A model generated the notes under the pieces. That model was not told the DNA's origin. It ran no database searches and saw only the letters and a program-made list of their open reading frames with translations. Positions 1-8,645 of a DNA stretch of 64,000 bases are shown here, piece by piece. The translations under genes were made by a program, and so were the position numbers. Within the stretch, counting starts at the first letter, position 1. Each line of letters starts with the position of its first letter. Source of the stretch: Cytophagales bacterium WSM2-2 (lineage in GTDB: Bacteria; Bacteroidota; Bacteroidia; Cytophagales; Cyclobacteriaceae); assembly GCA_015472025.1 (NCBI GenBank), contig BNHL01000001.1, positions 1,268,501 to 1,332,500 of the forward strand. The letters run 5' to 3'.

Positions 1-598
1 TATTCTGTTCGCGATTGAAGTAGTTGAAGATTGCGGAGTCGTAATGAGATGTCACATCAAATGCCCTTGCGGCAAATTTTTTACGATCGGATAACTCAGT
101 AGACGAATTTTTATTTTTCAGTAACTTTAACACTTCTCCATATTGATTACGTGATGAGACGATCAGCACATCATTGAAGTTTTTCGCAGCGCCACGAATA
201 AGCGAAATTCCTCCGATGTCTATCTTCTCAATAATATCATCTTCACTTCCACCTTTGGACACCGTTTCTTCAAAGGGATACAAATCAACAATTACCAGGT
301 CGATCGGGGCGATTTTGAATTCTGCTGCTTGCTTCAAATCTCCGGCATCATCGCGTCTGAAAAGGATTCCCCCAAATACGGCAGGATGCAGCGTCTTTAC
401 CCGTCCACCAAAAATAGAAGGGTATCCCGTCAGCTGCTCAACAGGAATCACTTTGTAGCCCAGCTTCTCGATGAACTCCTGGGTGCCACCGGTGGAGACG
501 AACTCAACATTATTCTTGGCTAGTTGATGGACAATAGGTTCAAGTCCGTCTTTATAGTAAACTGAAATCAGTGCGCGGGTGATCTTTTTCTGGCTCAT
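1..598 (-). CDS. purH: PurH, bifunctional AICAR transformylase / IMP cyclohydrolase, N-terminal part
   Basis: Cytosolic enzyme for the last two steps of de novo purine synthesis. The window holds only the first 199 codons, reading off the left edge. The visible part is the IMP cyclohydrolase (MGS-like) domain: it begins MSQKKITRALISVYYKDG and contains STGGTQEFIEKLG near residue 40, GRVKTLHPAVFGGI near 65-78, and DLYPFE followed by EKIDIGGISLIRGAAKNF near 125-145, all hallmarks of the family. The ATG at 596-598 is chosen because the protein family starts here and a TACATTTG promoter element lies at 622-629 on the same strand. The transformylase domain lies outside the window. Confidence 0.96.
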   Translation of the reverse strand, partial: MSQKKITRALISVYYKDGLEPIVHQLAKNNVEFVSTGGTQEFIEKLGYKVIPVEQLTGYPSIFGGRVKTLHPAVFGGILFRRDDAGDLKQAAEFKIAPIDLVIVDLYPFEETVSKGGSEDDIIEKIDIGGISLIRGAAKNFNDVLIVSSRNQYGEVLKLLKNKNSSTELSDRKKFAARAFDVTSHYDSAIFNYFNREQN

Positions 599-621
599 GA
601 AAATGGGGTGATTTGAAGCTG

Positions 622-629
622 CAAATGTA
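622..629 (-). promoter_or_regulatory. Putative -7 element of the purH promoter
   Basis: Read on the minus strand the bases are TACATTTG, a full match to the Bacteroidota housekeeping -7 consensus TAnnTTTG. It sits 23 bases upstream of the purH ATG, giving an inferred 5' UTR of about 15-18 nt. I do not see a good TTTG -33 element at the usual distance. Confidence 0.5.
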
Positions 630-744
630 ACCAGATGCGGGATACCTGATGCTGGTTACTGCGAATACAGTAATGGCGATCTCAAAATTGCTCCCCTCGA
701 ACGGGTGTTAGCTGAATTTTTTTTAGATATGCCAACCTTTTTCG

Positions 745-776
745 TTTGTCTGGGAAAGAATTTTCCTTTTTATTTG
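745..776 (+). promoter_or_regulatory. Putative promoter of the Phe/Tyr operon
   Basis: TTTG at 745-748, then 20 bases, then TTTATTTG at 769-776. This fits the Bacteroidota layout TTTG-N19/20-TAnnTTTG except for the first T-A pair. The inferred start of transcription (about 780-784) falls on or next to the leader-peptide ATG at 782, so the leader peptide would be leaderless or nearly so. The same 20-base spacing appears before the small gene at 44199. Confidence 0.4.
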
Positions 777-781
777 AGCCA

Positions 782-847
782 ATGAATAACAACAAGCGAT
801 TTTATTTTGGTTTTTACTATTATCAATCCCACCGGGACTTGAGGTAA
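782..847 (+). CDS. Phe/Tyr-rich leader peptide of the aromatic operon (attenuator)
   Basis: A 21-codon ORF starting ATG-AAT-AAC and ending TAA. Codons 7-14 read FYFGFYYY, so seven of eight consecutive codons are Phe or Tyr. It lies directly upstream of prephenate dehydratase and of genes making exactly Phe and Tyr. This is the classic composition of an attenuator peptide: a ribosome short of charged tRNA-Phe or tRNA-Tyr would stall at 800-823. Codons 17-20 (830-841) contain the bases CCGGGACT that can pair with the first arm of the downstream hairpin. Composition, position and base pairing agree, so I regard it as real although it is too short for normal gene finding. Confidence 0.85.
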   Translation: MNNNKRFYFGFYYYQSHRDLR

Positions 848-900
848 AATCGCTTTGCAAAACTGAAACAAACAAAACGAAAATATCAAAAGAGTCCCGG
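794..900 (+). promoter_or_regulatory. Attenuator: anti-antiterminator and antiterminator pairings
   Basis: Two alternative pairings are visible. (1) 794-804 pairs perfectly with 845-855 (AGCGATTTTA with TAAAATCGCT plus one more A-T), enclosing the Phe/Tyr codons and overlapping the leader stop codon. (2) CCGGGACT at 832-839 is exactly complementary to AGTCCCGG at 893-900, the first arm of the terminator-like hairpin. A ribosome stalled at the early Phe/Tyr codons opens pairing 1 and leaves 832-839 free to capture 893-900. A ribosome that reaches the stop at 845 covers 832-839, so the 890-916 hairpin forms. The pairings are seen; the mechanism is inferred from known His, Phe and Trp attenuators. 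Confidence 0.75.
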
Positions 901-922
901 CAAAACCGGGACTCTTCATTTT
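890..922 (+). terminator. Conditional terminator / start-occluding hairpin before pheA
   Basis: Eleven perfect base pairs (890-900 with 906-916), loop CAAAA, followed by CATTTT and then at once the pheA ATG at 923. The U-tract is short and broken by C and A, and the start codon is only 7 nt past the stem. The hairpin could therefore end transcription, or it could block ribosome access to pheA; the sequence does not decide between them. Confidence 0.75.
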
Positions 923-1756
923 ATGAAGAATTTGAAAATCGCGATCCAGGGCATCTCCACTTGCTTTCACGAAGTAGCAGCGCGGACCTATTTTAATGAG
1001 TCGATTGAGCCGGTAGAATGCCTGACGTTCCACAAGCTCTGCGAGTCGTTAAAGAAAAAAGAGTGCGACTTCGCCATCATGGCGATCGAGAACACAATTG
1101 CCGGGAGCATCCTTCCCAACTATTTCCTACTCCAGGAATACCGGTTCTCAATTGTAGGGGAAATTTACCTTCCCATCCACTTGCATTTACTCGCTTACCC
1201 TGGTGTTAAACTGGAGGAGATCAAAACTGTTGAGAGCCACCCCATGGCGATCCGTCAATGCTACGACTTCCTTCACAAGTTGAATGGTGTAGAATTTCGT
1301 GAAAGTGACGACACCGCGATTTCCGCCAGGAAAGTAGCGGAGAAAAAATTGAAAGCTACGGCTGCCATCGCCAATGAATTTGCTGCCAAAAAATTCGGGC
1401 TGGAAATTTTAGGAAGAAGAATTGAAACGCATAAAAAGAATTTTACCCGATTCCTGATTTTATCACGCGGAAGCGAAACAAAACCCGAGAGCGACAAAGC
1501 TTCCTTATGCTTTGAGGTAATGAATGAGGTTGGTAGCCTGGCAGATGTTCTTATGGTTTTTAAAAACAATGAAATCAACCTGAGCAAGATTCAATCAATA
1601 CCGGTAATAGGCAAACCAAGTGAATATTCGATCCACGTAGATGTGGAATGGAGCGAACGTAAAAAATACGATCACGCACTGAAGCTGGTAGAAAAGCACA
1701 CGCACAATTTGAGTGTACTTGGAGAGTACAAAAAAGGAAAAATCGAATACAAGTAG
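923..1756 (+). CDS. pheA: Prephenate dehydratase with ACT domain
   Basis: Converts prephenate to phenylpyruvate, the committed step to phenylalanine, in the cytosol. 277 aa, about the normal length of a monofunctional enzyme. The catalytic domain covers roughly residues 4-182 with the conserved NFTRF motif (Thr-Arg-Phe at 175-177). A regulatory ACT domain follows at about 195-270 (NEVGSLADVL, NEINLSKIQSIP). The ESRP Phe-binding motif of many relatives is QSIP here, so feedback by Phe may differ. No chorismate mutase domain is fused; that activity sits on the DAHP synthase three genes on. First structural gene of the operon, directly behind the attenuator hairpin; 8 nt separate it from the aminotransferase. 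Confidence 0.95.
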   Translation: MKNLKIAIQGISTCFHEVAARTYFNESIEPVECLTFHKLCESLKKKECDFAIMAIENTIAGSILPNYFLLQEYRFSIVGEIYLPIHLHLLAYPGVKLEEIKTVESHPMAIRQCYDFLHKLNGVEFRESDDTAISARKVAEKKLKATAAIANEFAAKKFGLEILGRRIETHKKNFTRFLILSRGSETKPESDKASLCFEVMNEVGSLADVLMVFKNNEINLSKIQSIPVIGKPSEYSIHVDVEWSERKKYDHALKLVEKHTHNLSVLGEYKKGKIEYK

Positions 1757-1764
1757 AAACAATT

Positions 1765-2961
1765 ATGATTCAACCAGCTAAACGAATCCAGGAAGTAGAG
1801 GAGTATTACTTCAGCAAAAAACTCGCGGAAGTGCGATCGCTGGATTCTCCGGAATTAAGGGTGATCAACTTAGGGATCGGGAGCCCTGACCTCATGCCGT
1901 CAGAAAATGCCATTGATGCCTTGATCGCCTCTGCAAAGAGCCCTGCTAATCATGGCTATCAGAATTACAAAGGCATTCCGCAATTGCGGCAAGCTATCGC
2001 AGATTTTTACAAAAAAATCTATTCTGTTTCGCTTAACGTTGAGACTGACATTCTTCCATTGATGGGATCGAAGGAAGGAATCATGCACATCTGCATGGCA
2101 TTTGTAAACGAAGGTGATGAAGTCTTGATTCCTGATCCGGGTTATCCGACCTATGCTTCCGTAGCAAAACTGACTGGCGCTAAAATTGTCACTTACGAAA
2201 TGAGTGAAAAACTCAACTGGGGAATTGATATCGCAACGCTCCGGAAAAAAGATCTGTCCAAAGTAAAGATCATGTGGGTAAACTTCCCTCATATGCCTAC
2301 TGGCAGGATTGCATCTAAAGCAGAGTTAAAAGAGCTTGTTGATCTGGCGCGGGAAAACAATTTCCTGATCGTGAATGATAATCCCTATAGCCTGATATTA
2401 AACGAAAGCCCGCTGAGTATTTTGTCAGTGGAAGGGGCCGAAGAGGTGGCGCTTGAATTAAACTCATTAAGCAAAAGTCATAACATGGCTGGCTGGCGCA
2501 TTGGTTGGGTTGCAGGAAAGAAAGAATACATCGAGGCCGTGTTGCGTGTAAAAAGCAATATGGATTCCGGAATGTTCCTGGGACTGCAGCACGCAGCAAC
2601 GGAAGCTTTGAGAAGCGGAAATGACTGGTTTCAAAATCAAAACTCGATTTACCGAAAAAGACAACAGGCTGCCTGCAAAATTCTGGACGAGCTCGACTGC
2701 GCTTATGCAACAAAGCAATCCGGTTTGTTTGTTTGGGCTAAAGCACCTGATCAAATAGCAGACGTAGAAAAATGGATCGATGAAATTCTTTATGGAACGA
2801 AAGTGTTTATTACGCCCGGGTTCATTTTTGGCGAAACCGGAAAAAGATTCATTAGGATTTCGCTTTGCGCGACAGAAGAAAAACTAAACGAGGCACTGCA
2901 GCGAATAGTAAAATGGAAAGAATCGGTAGCCAATAAGAAACAATTAACCGCGAGCAAATGA
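1765..2961 (+). CDS. PLP-dependent class I/II aminotransferase (probable aromatic aminotransferase)
   Basis: 398 aa, fold-type I aminotransferase. Visible family marks: YQNYKGIPQLRQAI near 65-78, PDPGYPTY near 123-130, NFPHMPTG near 173-180, the PLP-binding lysine in SLSKSHNMAGWR (Lys237), and a C-terminal RFIRISL with the carboxylate-binding Arg. The closest general groups are LL-diaminopimelate/aspartate/alanine-type aminotransferases. Its place between prephenate dehydratase and prephenate dehydrogenase suggests it converts phenylpyruvate and hydroxyphenylpyruvate to Phe and Tyr; substrate choice is inferred from context only. It overlaps tyrA by 4 bases (ATGA), which indicates translational coupling. 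Confidence 0.93.
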   Translation: MIQPAKRIQEVEEYYFSKKLAEVRSLDSPELRVINLGIGSPDLMPSENAIDALIASAKSPANHGYQNYKGIPQLRQAIADFYKKIYSVSLNVETDILPLMGSKEGIMHICMAFVNEGDEVLIPDPGYPTYASVAKLTGAKIVTYEMSEKLNWGIDIATLRKKDLSKVKIMWVNFPHMPTGRIASKAELKELVDLARENNFLIVNDNPYSLILNESPLSILSVEGAEEVALELNSLSKSHNMAGWRIGWVAGKKEYIEAVLRVKSNMDSGMFLGLQHAATEALRSGNDWFQNQNSIYRKRQQAACKILDELDCAYATKQSGLFVWAKAPDQIADVEKWIDEILYGTKVFITPGFIFGETGKRFIRISLCATEEKLNEALQRIVKWKESVANKKQLTASK

Positions 2962-3803
2962 AAGTAACGATAATAGGCCTTGGTTTGATCGGGGGATCAA
3001 TTGCCTTGGATTTACGGAAGGCCCGCCTGGCAACCAGGCTCATCGGCATTGATCAGAATCCTACGAACATAAAAAAGGCAATTGACCTTCAACTGGTCGA
3101 TGAAATATTACCTGAGAATGAAGCGCTTTCCAAGTCGGATTTGATAATTCTCGCTATCCCGGTAAATGCGATCTGCGCTTTTCTGCCTTCTGTGATGGAT
3201 GCGATAAGTAAAAGTGCTGTGGTAATTGATGCGGGTTCCACTAAAAAAATGATTTGCCATTCAGTGGCAGGTCATGCCAAAAGAAGTCAGTTTGTGGCAG
3301 CACATCCGATTGCCGGTACGGAATTCTCCGGTCCAGAGGCCGCATTCAATGGATTGTTCGAAAAGAAGACGAACATTATCTGTGAACGTGAAAAGTCGTC
3401 TCCGCAAGCGTTGTCAGTTGCCGAAAAGGTTTTCAACACATTAGGGATGAACACTATTTTCATGGAGCCGGAGGAACACGACAAGCACGTAGCGTATGTC
3501 TCGCATCTTTCTCACGTGAGCTCATTTTTACTCGGGCAAACTGTGCTCGACATTGAAAAAGACGAGAAGAATATTTTTGATCTGGCGGGCAGCGGTTTTG
3601 CATCAACTGTGCGTTTGGCTAAAAGCTCGCCCGAAATGTGGACTCCTATCTTCGAACAAAATGCGGAATACCTCAGCCAGGCTTTGTTAGAATACATCAT
3701 GCACTTGCAGAAATTTCAATACTATTTGCAAAAGAAAGACGGCAAAGAGCTGCACAAGATCATGACTAAAGCAAATGACATTAAACGAATATTGAAGAGT
3801 TAA
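2958..3803 (+). CDS. tyrA: Prephenate dehydrogenase
   Basis: Oxidatively decarboxylates prephenate to 4-hydroxyphenylpyruvate for tyrosine. 281 aa, a monofunctional length. The N-terminal Rossmann fold has GLGLIGGS (Gly7-x-Gly9-x-x-Gly12). The substrate domain has AAHPIAGTEFSGPEAA near 114-129 and the catalytic-region HVAYVSHLSH near 177-186, both typical of TyrA. No ACT or chorismate mutase domain is attached. The start overlaps the aminotransferase stop by 4 bases; the next gene begins 35 nt downstream. Confidence 0.95.
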   Translation: MKVTIIGLGLIGGSIALDLRKARLATRLIGIDQNPTNIKKAIDLQLVDEILPENEALSKSDLIILAIPVNAICAFLPSVMDAISKSAVVIDAGSTKKMICHSVAGHAKRSQFVAAHPIAGTEFSGPEAAFNGLFEKKTNIICEREKSSPQALSVAEKVFNTLGMNTIFMEPEEHDKHVAYVSHLSHVSSFLLGQTVLDIEKDEKNIFDLAGSGFASTVRLAKSSPEMWTPIFEQNAEYLSQALLEYIMHLQKFQYYLQKKDGKELHKIMTKANDIKRILKS

Positions 3804-3838
3804 TAAAATTGAAATAAAACGAAATAAAAATTACCAAA

Positions 3839-4927
3839 ATGAAACTGGAATCAATCGCGGGTTTTCTCAAAGTAAATAAACCTATCATCATCAGCGGACC
3901 TTGCAGTGCAGAAACGGAAGAACAAACTATTGCCACGGCAAAACAAATCGCTGCAACCGGAAAAATCCATGCACTTCGCGCAGGCATCTGGAAGCCGCGC
4001 ACACGCCCCGGCCAATACGAGGGGGCTGGAGATATCGGACTTCAATGGCTGATGAATGCTAAAAAAGAAACGGGGTTGCCTGTTACTACGGAGGTGGCTA
4101 ACGCAGCGCACGTTGAGGCGTGCTTGAAAGCAGGCGTTGACATCCTCTGGGTTGGCGCTCGCACAACTGTAAATCCTTTCTCGGTTCAGGAAATAGCTGA
4201 TTCTCTTAAAGGTGTTGACATTCCTGTGATGGTGAAGAACCCCGTGAACCCCGACCTCGAACTTTGGATCGGAGCACTCGAACGCCTGAATAAGGCAGGC
4301 ATCAAAACAATGGCCGCCATTCACCGCGGATTCTCTTCTTTCGAAAAAGGGCCGTTCAGAAATCTACCCATGTGGGATCTTGCTATCGAACTGAAGACAA
4401 GAATTCCCGGACTGGAAATCATCTGCGATCCAAGTCACATCAGTGGTAACCGTGATCTGATCGCATTCATTTCTCAGAAAGCCCTTGATCTCGACATGGC
4501 CGGTTTGATGATTGAAAGTCATATCAATCCGGATGCAGCCTGGAGTGACGCCAAACAACAAGTGACTCCAGCCGTACTTGGAAAAATCATCAGCGAGCTG
4601 GTAGTCCGTAGCGTTTCGAGTGAAAACAAGACTTTCAAAGACACTTTGAGTCTCTTGCGCGAGCAAATCGACCATATCGATGACGAGATCATGCAGAAGT
4701 TTGCACAACGAATGAAAGTCTCAGAGAAAATCGGTCAGTATAAAAAAGAAAACAATGTGACTATCCTGCAAGTAAGTCGTTGGGAAGAAATCATTAAAAC
4801 CCGTGTTGCACTCTGCAAGGCAATGGGTTTGAGTGAAGAATTCACAACAGATCTGTTGAAATTGATACACCACGAGTCAATTCAAGTGCAGACTAAGGTG
4901 ATGAATTCCGTTGAGGCAAGAGTTTAG
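3839..4927 (+). CDS. Bifunctional DAHP synthase / chorismate mutase
   Basis: Residues about 1-260 form a type I (KDO8P-synthase-like) 3-deoxy-7-phosphoheptulonate synthase: SGPCSAET at 19-26, RAGIWKPRTRPG near 47-58, and ICDPSHISGNRD near 198-209. Residues about 270-355 are an AroQ chorismate mutase helix bundle (LREQIDHIDDEIMQKFAQRM, then SEKIGQYKK). The protein thus carries the first shikimate step and the chorismate-to-prephenate step, the entry to the branch served by the three genes before it. This fusion order is common in Bacteroidota and lets the mutase domain act as a regulatory arm. It is the last gene before a strong terminator. Confidence 0.95.
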   Translation: MKLESIAGFLKVNKPIIISGPCSAETEEQTIATAKQIAATGKIHALRAGIWKPRTRPGQYEGAGDIGLQWLMNAKKETGLPVTTEVANAAHVEACLKAGVDILWVGARTTVNPFSVQEIADSLKGVDIPVMVKNPVNPDLELWIGALERLNKAGIKTMAAIHRGFSSFEKGPFRNLPMWDLAIELKTRIPGLEIICDPSHISGNRDLIAFISQKALDLDMAGLMIESHINPDAAWSDAKQQVTPAVLGKIISELVVRSVSSENKTFKDTLSLLREQIDHIDDEIMQKFAQRMKVSEKIGQYKKENNVTILQVSRWEEIIKTRVALCKAMGLSEEFTTDLLKLIHHESIQVQTKVMNSVEARV

Positions 4928-4950
4928 AGCTACTTCCGCAAGAAAATTAG

Positions 4951-4980
4951 AGCCAGGTCACAAAACCTGGCTTTTTCTTT
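4951..4980 (+). terminator. Rho-independent terminator of the aromatic operon
   Basis: AGCCAGGT (4951-4958), loop CACAAA, ACCTGGCT (4965-4972), then TTTTCTTT. Perfect 8-bp stem, 23 nt after the stop codon of the DAHP synthase gene. Confidence 0.9.
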
Positions 4981-5310
4981 GCCTATGAATGAAATGAATT
5001 TGGCCACGTGCTCTGCAGTTTGCAAAGCGTCATTCTGAAAATTTATTGCGTCACTTCAATTTGGTCCTATTTCTTGCAGCCTCAACGATGCATTGAGCTT
5101 TAGGCACAACACGAGCATCGGCACCTCAACCAAGCCATTCGTGTAAAAAAACATGTGCTCTTTCCCACGTAAAAGGGGTTAATACAAATGGAAGTTGTGA
5201 AAAATTGGTTTGTGCTCGGTGATCACTTGCGAACACAGCGCTCGTCAAAAAATTCCATTCCTATTGCTGAGGAATTTCGTTTAATTTCAAATAAACAATA
5301 ATTCTTCCCA
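4981..5310. other. Intergenic stretch without a recognisable gene
   Basis: 330 bases between the aromatic operon terminator and the protease gene. I see no ORF with family resemblance and no RNA gene. It probably holds the promoter of the protease gene, but I find no convincing TAnnTTTG element near the start. Confidence 0.5.
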
Positions 5311-8300
5311 ATGAAATTCACACTTATACTCCTGACGTTAGTTTGCACAACGGCTTTCGCGCAAAATCCGTTGTGGCTTCGCTACCCGTCCATCTCTCCC
5401 GATGGTTCACAAATTGCATTCACTTACCAGGGTGATTTGTATACCGTTGGCATCAATGGAGGCAAAGCCTCGGCCATCACTGTTCATCCCGCTCACGATT
5501 TTATGCCCGTATGGTTACCCGATGGTAAGACCATTGCGTTTGCTTCAGATCGGTTTGGAAACTTCGATGTGTTCACTATTTCAGCTATCGGTGGAATGCC
5601 CGCGCGATTAACTTTTCATTCCTCGAATGATTTTCCGGTTTCTGTTTCGCCCGACGGAAAAAATCTTTTATTCAATTCCACGCGCACCGATTTGGATTCG
5701 TATGCTGATTTCCCCAATCGTGCCATGCCGGAGTTGTATAGTGTGCCAATAATTGGTGGCCGCAACAGTATGGTTCTCACAACACCTTCGGAAGCAGCCA
5801 TCTACAACGCGAGTGCCACCAAAATTTATTATCAGGATCGCAAGGGCTACGAAGACCCATGGCGTAAACATCATTTATCATCAATCGCCCGAGACCTCTG
5901 GGTGTATGATGCGAAAAATGGTACACATACTCAACTCACTACGTTTGCTGGCGAGGATCGTAATCCCGTGATCGATGCGCAGGAAAATTTTATGTACTAC
6001 CTCTCCGAAGAAAGCGGATCGTTTAACATCCATCGTCTCAGCTTGAAGGGAACGAAGGAGAAAACCCAGGTGACTGATTTCAAAAAACACCCGGTGCGCT
6101 TTCTATCCATGGCATCCAATGGAACACTTTGCTTTTCATACGATGGTGAAATCTATACACTCCGCCCCGGAGAGCAGGCTAAAAAAGTGGACATTAAAAT
6201 TCAAACCGAAGGGAAATTAAATCCTTATGAAAACATACCTGTAAACAGCGGGGCAACGGAATTAGCTGTTTCCCCCAACGGCAAGGAAGTTGCGTTTGTA
6301 GTGCGCGGTGAAATTTTTGTCACATCGGTTGAAGGTGGGGCTACTAAGCGAATCACCAACACGCCAGAACAAGAGCGAAGTGTAAATTTCAGCAAAGACG
6401 GGAAAAACCTTGTCTATGCAGGTGAACGCAATAACAGTTGGAATGTATATAAAACATCCATCGTCAGAAAAGAAGAACCTTATTTCTATGCCTCTACAGT
6501 TTTGAAAGAAGAACCCGTGGTGGCTACAGACGCAGAAGAGTTCCAGCCTGAGTTTTCTCCTGATGGAAAGGAAGTAGCTTATCTTGAGAACCGCACCACA
6601 TTGCGTGTCGTCAACCTCGCAACTAAAAACATTCGAACCATTTTACCTGGCGACAAAAACTATTCGTATAGTGATGGCGATCAATACTACAGCTGGTCTC
6701 CGGATGGCAAATGGTTTTTAGTGAATTTTCTGCTGGACAATCACTGGATTGGTGAGGTGGGCATGGTCAGCTCTGCAGGAAACAGCGAAGTGATCAATCT
6801 TACAAAAAGCGGCTACAATGACGGAGGAGCACGCTGGGCCATGAAGGGAAAAATGATGTTGTGGTTCAGCGATCGTGATGGCATGAAAAATCACGGCAGC
6901 TGGGGCGCCAGCAGGGACGTATACGGAATGTTTTTCACACAAGATGCTTACGACCGCTTCAGGTTAAGCGAAGTTGATTACAAACTCCTTAAAGAAAGAG
7001 AAGACAAGGATAAGGATAAAGATAAAGACAAAGCGAAGGATGACAAAGTGGACGACAAGAGTAAACTGCCAACTGACAAATCGGATATAGTCATTGATTT
7101 CAATGGACTTGAAGATCGAAAAGCAAAGCTCACTATCCATTCATCTTTATTGGGTGATGCGATTGTTTCCCTTGATGGTGAAAAACTATATTACCTCGCT
7201 CGAATTGAAAAAGGCGTGGATTTATGGACCACCAACCTGCGCACGCGCGAAACAAAAATCCTGACCAAGTTAGGTGACAACGCGGGCTCGCTTTCCCTTA
7301 GCGCTGATGGCAAAAAACTTTTTCTGCTAATCGATGGCAAGCCGAATTCCGTAGATGCCGAATCGGGAAAGAAAGAGGCCATAGCGATCAACGGTGAAAT
7401 GCAGCTCTTCAAACAGGAAGAACTGGCCTACATTTTTGATCACGCCTGGAGGCAAATGCTGAAAAAGTTTTACGTTACTAATATGCATGGTGTGAACTGG
7501 GGTGACTATAAAAAAGAATACGCCAAGTTTCTCCCTCACATAAGCAACAATTGGGAATTTTCGGAAATGCTCAGTGAGATGCTGGGTGAACTCAATGCCT
7601 CGCACACCGGTTGCCGCTATAGTCCGGATAACAGGAATGGAGATGCAACGGCTTCTCTCGGATTAATCTATGATCAGAATTTCTCAGGAAACGGAATTCG
7701 AATTTCCACAGTCCTGAAAAAAGGGCCGTTCGACCGAGCTGAATCCAAAGCCAGGAAAGGAGTGATTATTGAAAAGATAGATGACGATAATCTTGCAGCT
7801 GATGCCGACATCTATAAATACTTGAATCGGAAAGCGGGCAAAAACACATTAATCACTTTGTTTGATCCAGCAACTAAAAACCGGTGGGAAGAAGTAGTAA
7901 AGCCCGTTGGAATAGGGCAGGAAATCGAAATGCTATATACACGCTGGGTAGAAAACAGGGCTGCTGAAGTGGATAGTCTTTCTAAAGGGAAAGTTGGCTA
8001 CATCCATGTACGAGGCATGAACGATCCAAGTTACCGTGTAGTGTATGAGGAAGCCCTTGGCAAGCATGCCAATAAAGAATCGTTGATCGTTGACACACGC
8101 TCCAATGGCGGAGGATGGCTGCACGAAGATCTCTCCACTTTCTTAAGTGGAAAGAAATACATTGATGTGATTCCACGCGGCCAACGGATTGGGTTCGAAC
8201 CTCAGTTCAAATGGACCAAACCTTCTGCAGTGCTCATAGGCGAAAGCAATTATTCTGATGCGCATATGTTTCCATTTGCTTACGATGCAAAGTCATTGGG

Positions 8301-8592
8301 CATGACTGTTGGGATGCCAATTCCAGGAACTGGAACTGCGGTTTGGTGGGAAACGCAAATTGACCCAACGCTGGTTTTTGGAATCCCGCAGGTAGGCATG
8401 GTTGGAGCCGATGGAAAATATTTGGAAAACACACAGCTTGAACCAACACATAAAGTGAAGAACCACTACGAGATGTTGGTGAAAGGCCGTGATGAGCAGG
8501 TTGAAAAGGCTGTGGAGTTGCTCATTCAAAAATTGAGTGAAAAACCGGCCCCCAGTAAGATAATTCCCTTAGAGAAAAAAGGTGGTAATTAA
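5311..8592 (+). CDS. Exported tricorn-like S41 protease
   Basis: 1093 aa. A signal peptide (MKFTLILLTLVCTTAFAQ) directs it out of the cytoplasm. Residues about 20-320 and 320-700 are TolB/WD-type beta-propeller repeats rich in SPDG motifs, as in tricorn proteases. A charged, low-complexity linker of Lys-Asp repeats sits near residues 563-590. The C-terminal third holds a tricorn core (His in LNASHTGCRY near 765), a PDZ-like segment near 780-870, and an S41 catalytic region with DTRSNGGGWL, then NYSDAHMFP near 972 containing the probable nucleophile Ser, and LENTQLEPTH near 1040. Likely a periplasmic peptidase that trims oligopeptides; the substrate is unknown. Stands alone, with a two-way terminator after it. 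Confidence 0.93.
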   Translation: MKFTLILLTLVCTTAFAQNPLWLRYPSISPDGSQIAFTYQGDLYTVGINGGKASAITVHPAHDFMPVWLPDGKTIAFASDRFGNFDVFTISAIGGMPARLTFHSSNDFPVSVSPDGKNLLFNSTRTDLDSYADFPNRAMPELYSVPIIGGRNSMVLTTPSEAAIYNASATKIYYQDRKGYEDPWRKHHLSSIARDLWVYDAKNGTHTQLTTFAGEDRNPVIDAQENFMYYLSEESGSFNIHRLSLKGTKEKTQVTDFKKHPVRFLSMASNGTLCFSYDGEIYTLRPGEQAKKVDIKIQTEGKLNPYENIPVNSGATELAVSPNGKEVAFVVRGEIFVTSVEGGATKRITNTPEQERSVNFSKDGKNLVYAGERNNSWNVYKTSIVRKEEPYFYASTVLKEEPVVATDAEEFQPEFSPDGKEVAYLENRTTLRVVNLATKNIRTILPGDKNYSYSDGDQYYSWSPDGKWFLVNFLLDNHWIGEVGMVSSAGNSEVINLTKSGYNDGGARWAMKGKMMLWFSDRDGMKNHGSWGASRDVYGMFFTQDAYDRFRLSEVDYKLLKEREDKDKDKDKDKAKDDKVDDKSKLPTDKSDIVIDFNGLEDRKAKLTIHSSLLGDAIVSLDGEKLYYLARIEKGVDLWTTNLRTRETKILTKLGDNAGSLSLSADGKKLFLLIDGKPNSVDAESGKKEAIAINGEMQLFKQEELAYIFDHAWRQMLKKFYVTNMHGVNWGDYKKEYAKFLPHISNNWEFSEMLSEMLGELNASHTGCRYSPDNRNGDATASLGLIYDQNFSGNGIRISTVLKKGPFDRAESKARKGVIIEKIDDDNLAADADIYKYLNRKAGKNTLITLFDPATKNRWEEVVKPVGIGQEIEMLYTRWVENRAAEVDSLSKGKVGYIHVRGMNDPSYRVVYEEALGKHANKESLIVDTRSNGGGWLHEDLSTFLSGKKYIDVIPRGQRIGFEPQFKWTKPSAVLIGESNYSDAHMFPFAYDAKSLGMTVGMPIPGTGTAVWWETQIDPTLVFGIPQVGMVGADGKYLENTQLEPTHKVKNHYEMLVKGRDEQVEKAVELLIQKLSEKPAPSKIIPLEKKGGN

Positions 8593-8613
8593 TAAGTACC
8601 CCGAAAAACAAAA

Positions 8614-8645
8614 AAGCCCGGTCTTATTGACCGGGCTTCTTTTTG
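8614..8645. terminator. Bidirectional terminator
   Basis: A 10-bp perfect stem (8614-8623 with 8629-8638), flanked by A-rich sequence on the left and TCTTTTT on the right. It therefore has a U-tract on both strands and serves the converging protease and dehydrogenase genes. Confidence 0.9.

Noticed and set aside
890..922. T-box or tRNA-like leader before pheA
   Set aside because: No T-box sequence or specifier loop is seen; the Phe/Tyr peptide and simple alternative stems fit a ribosome-stalling attenuator.
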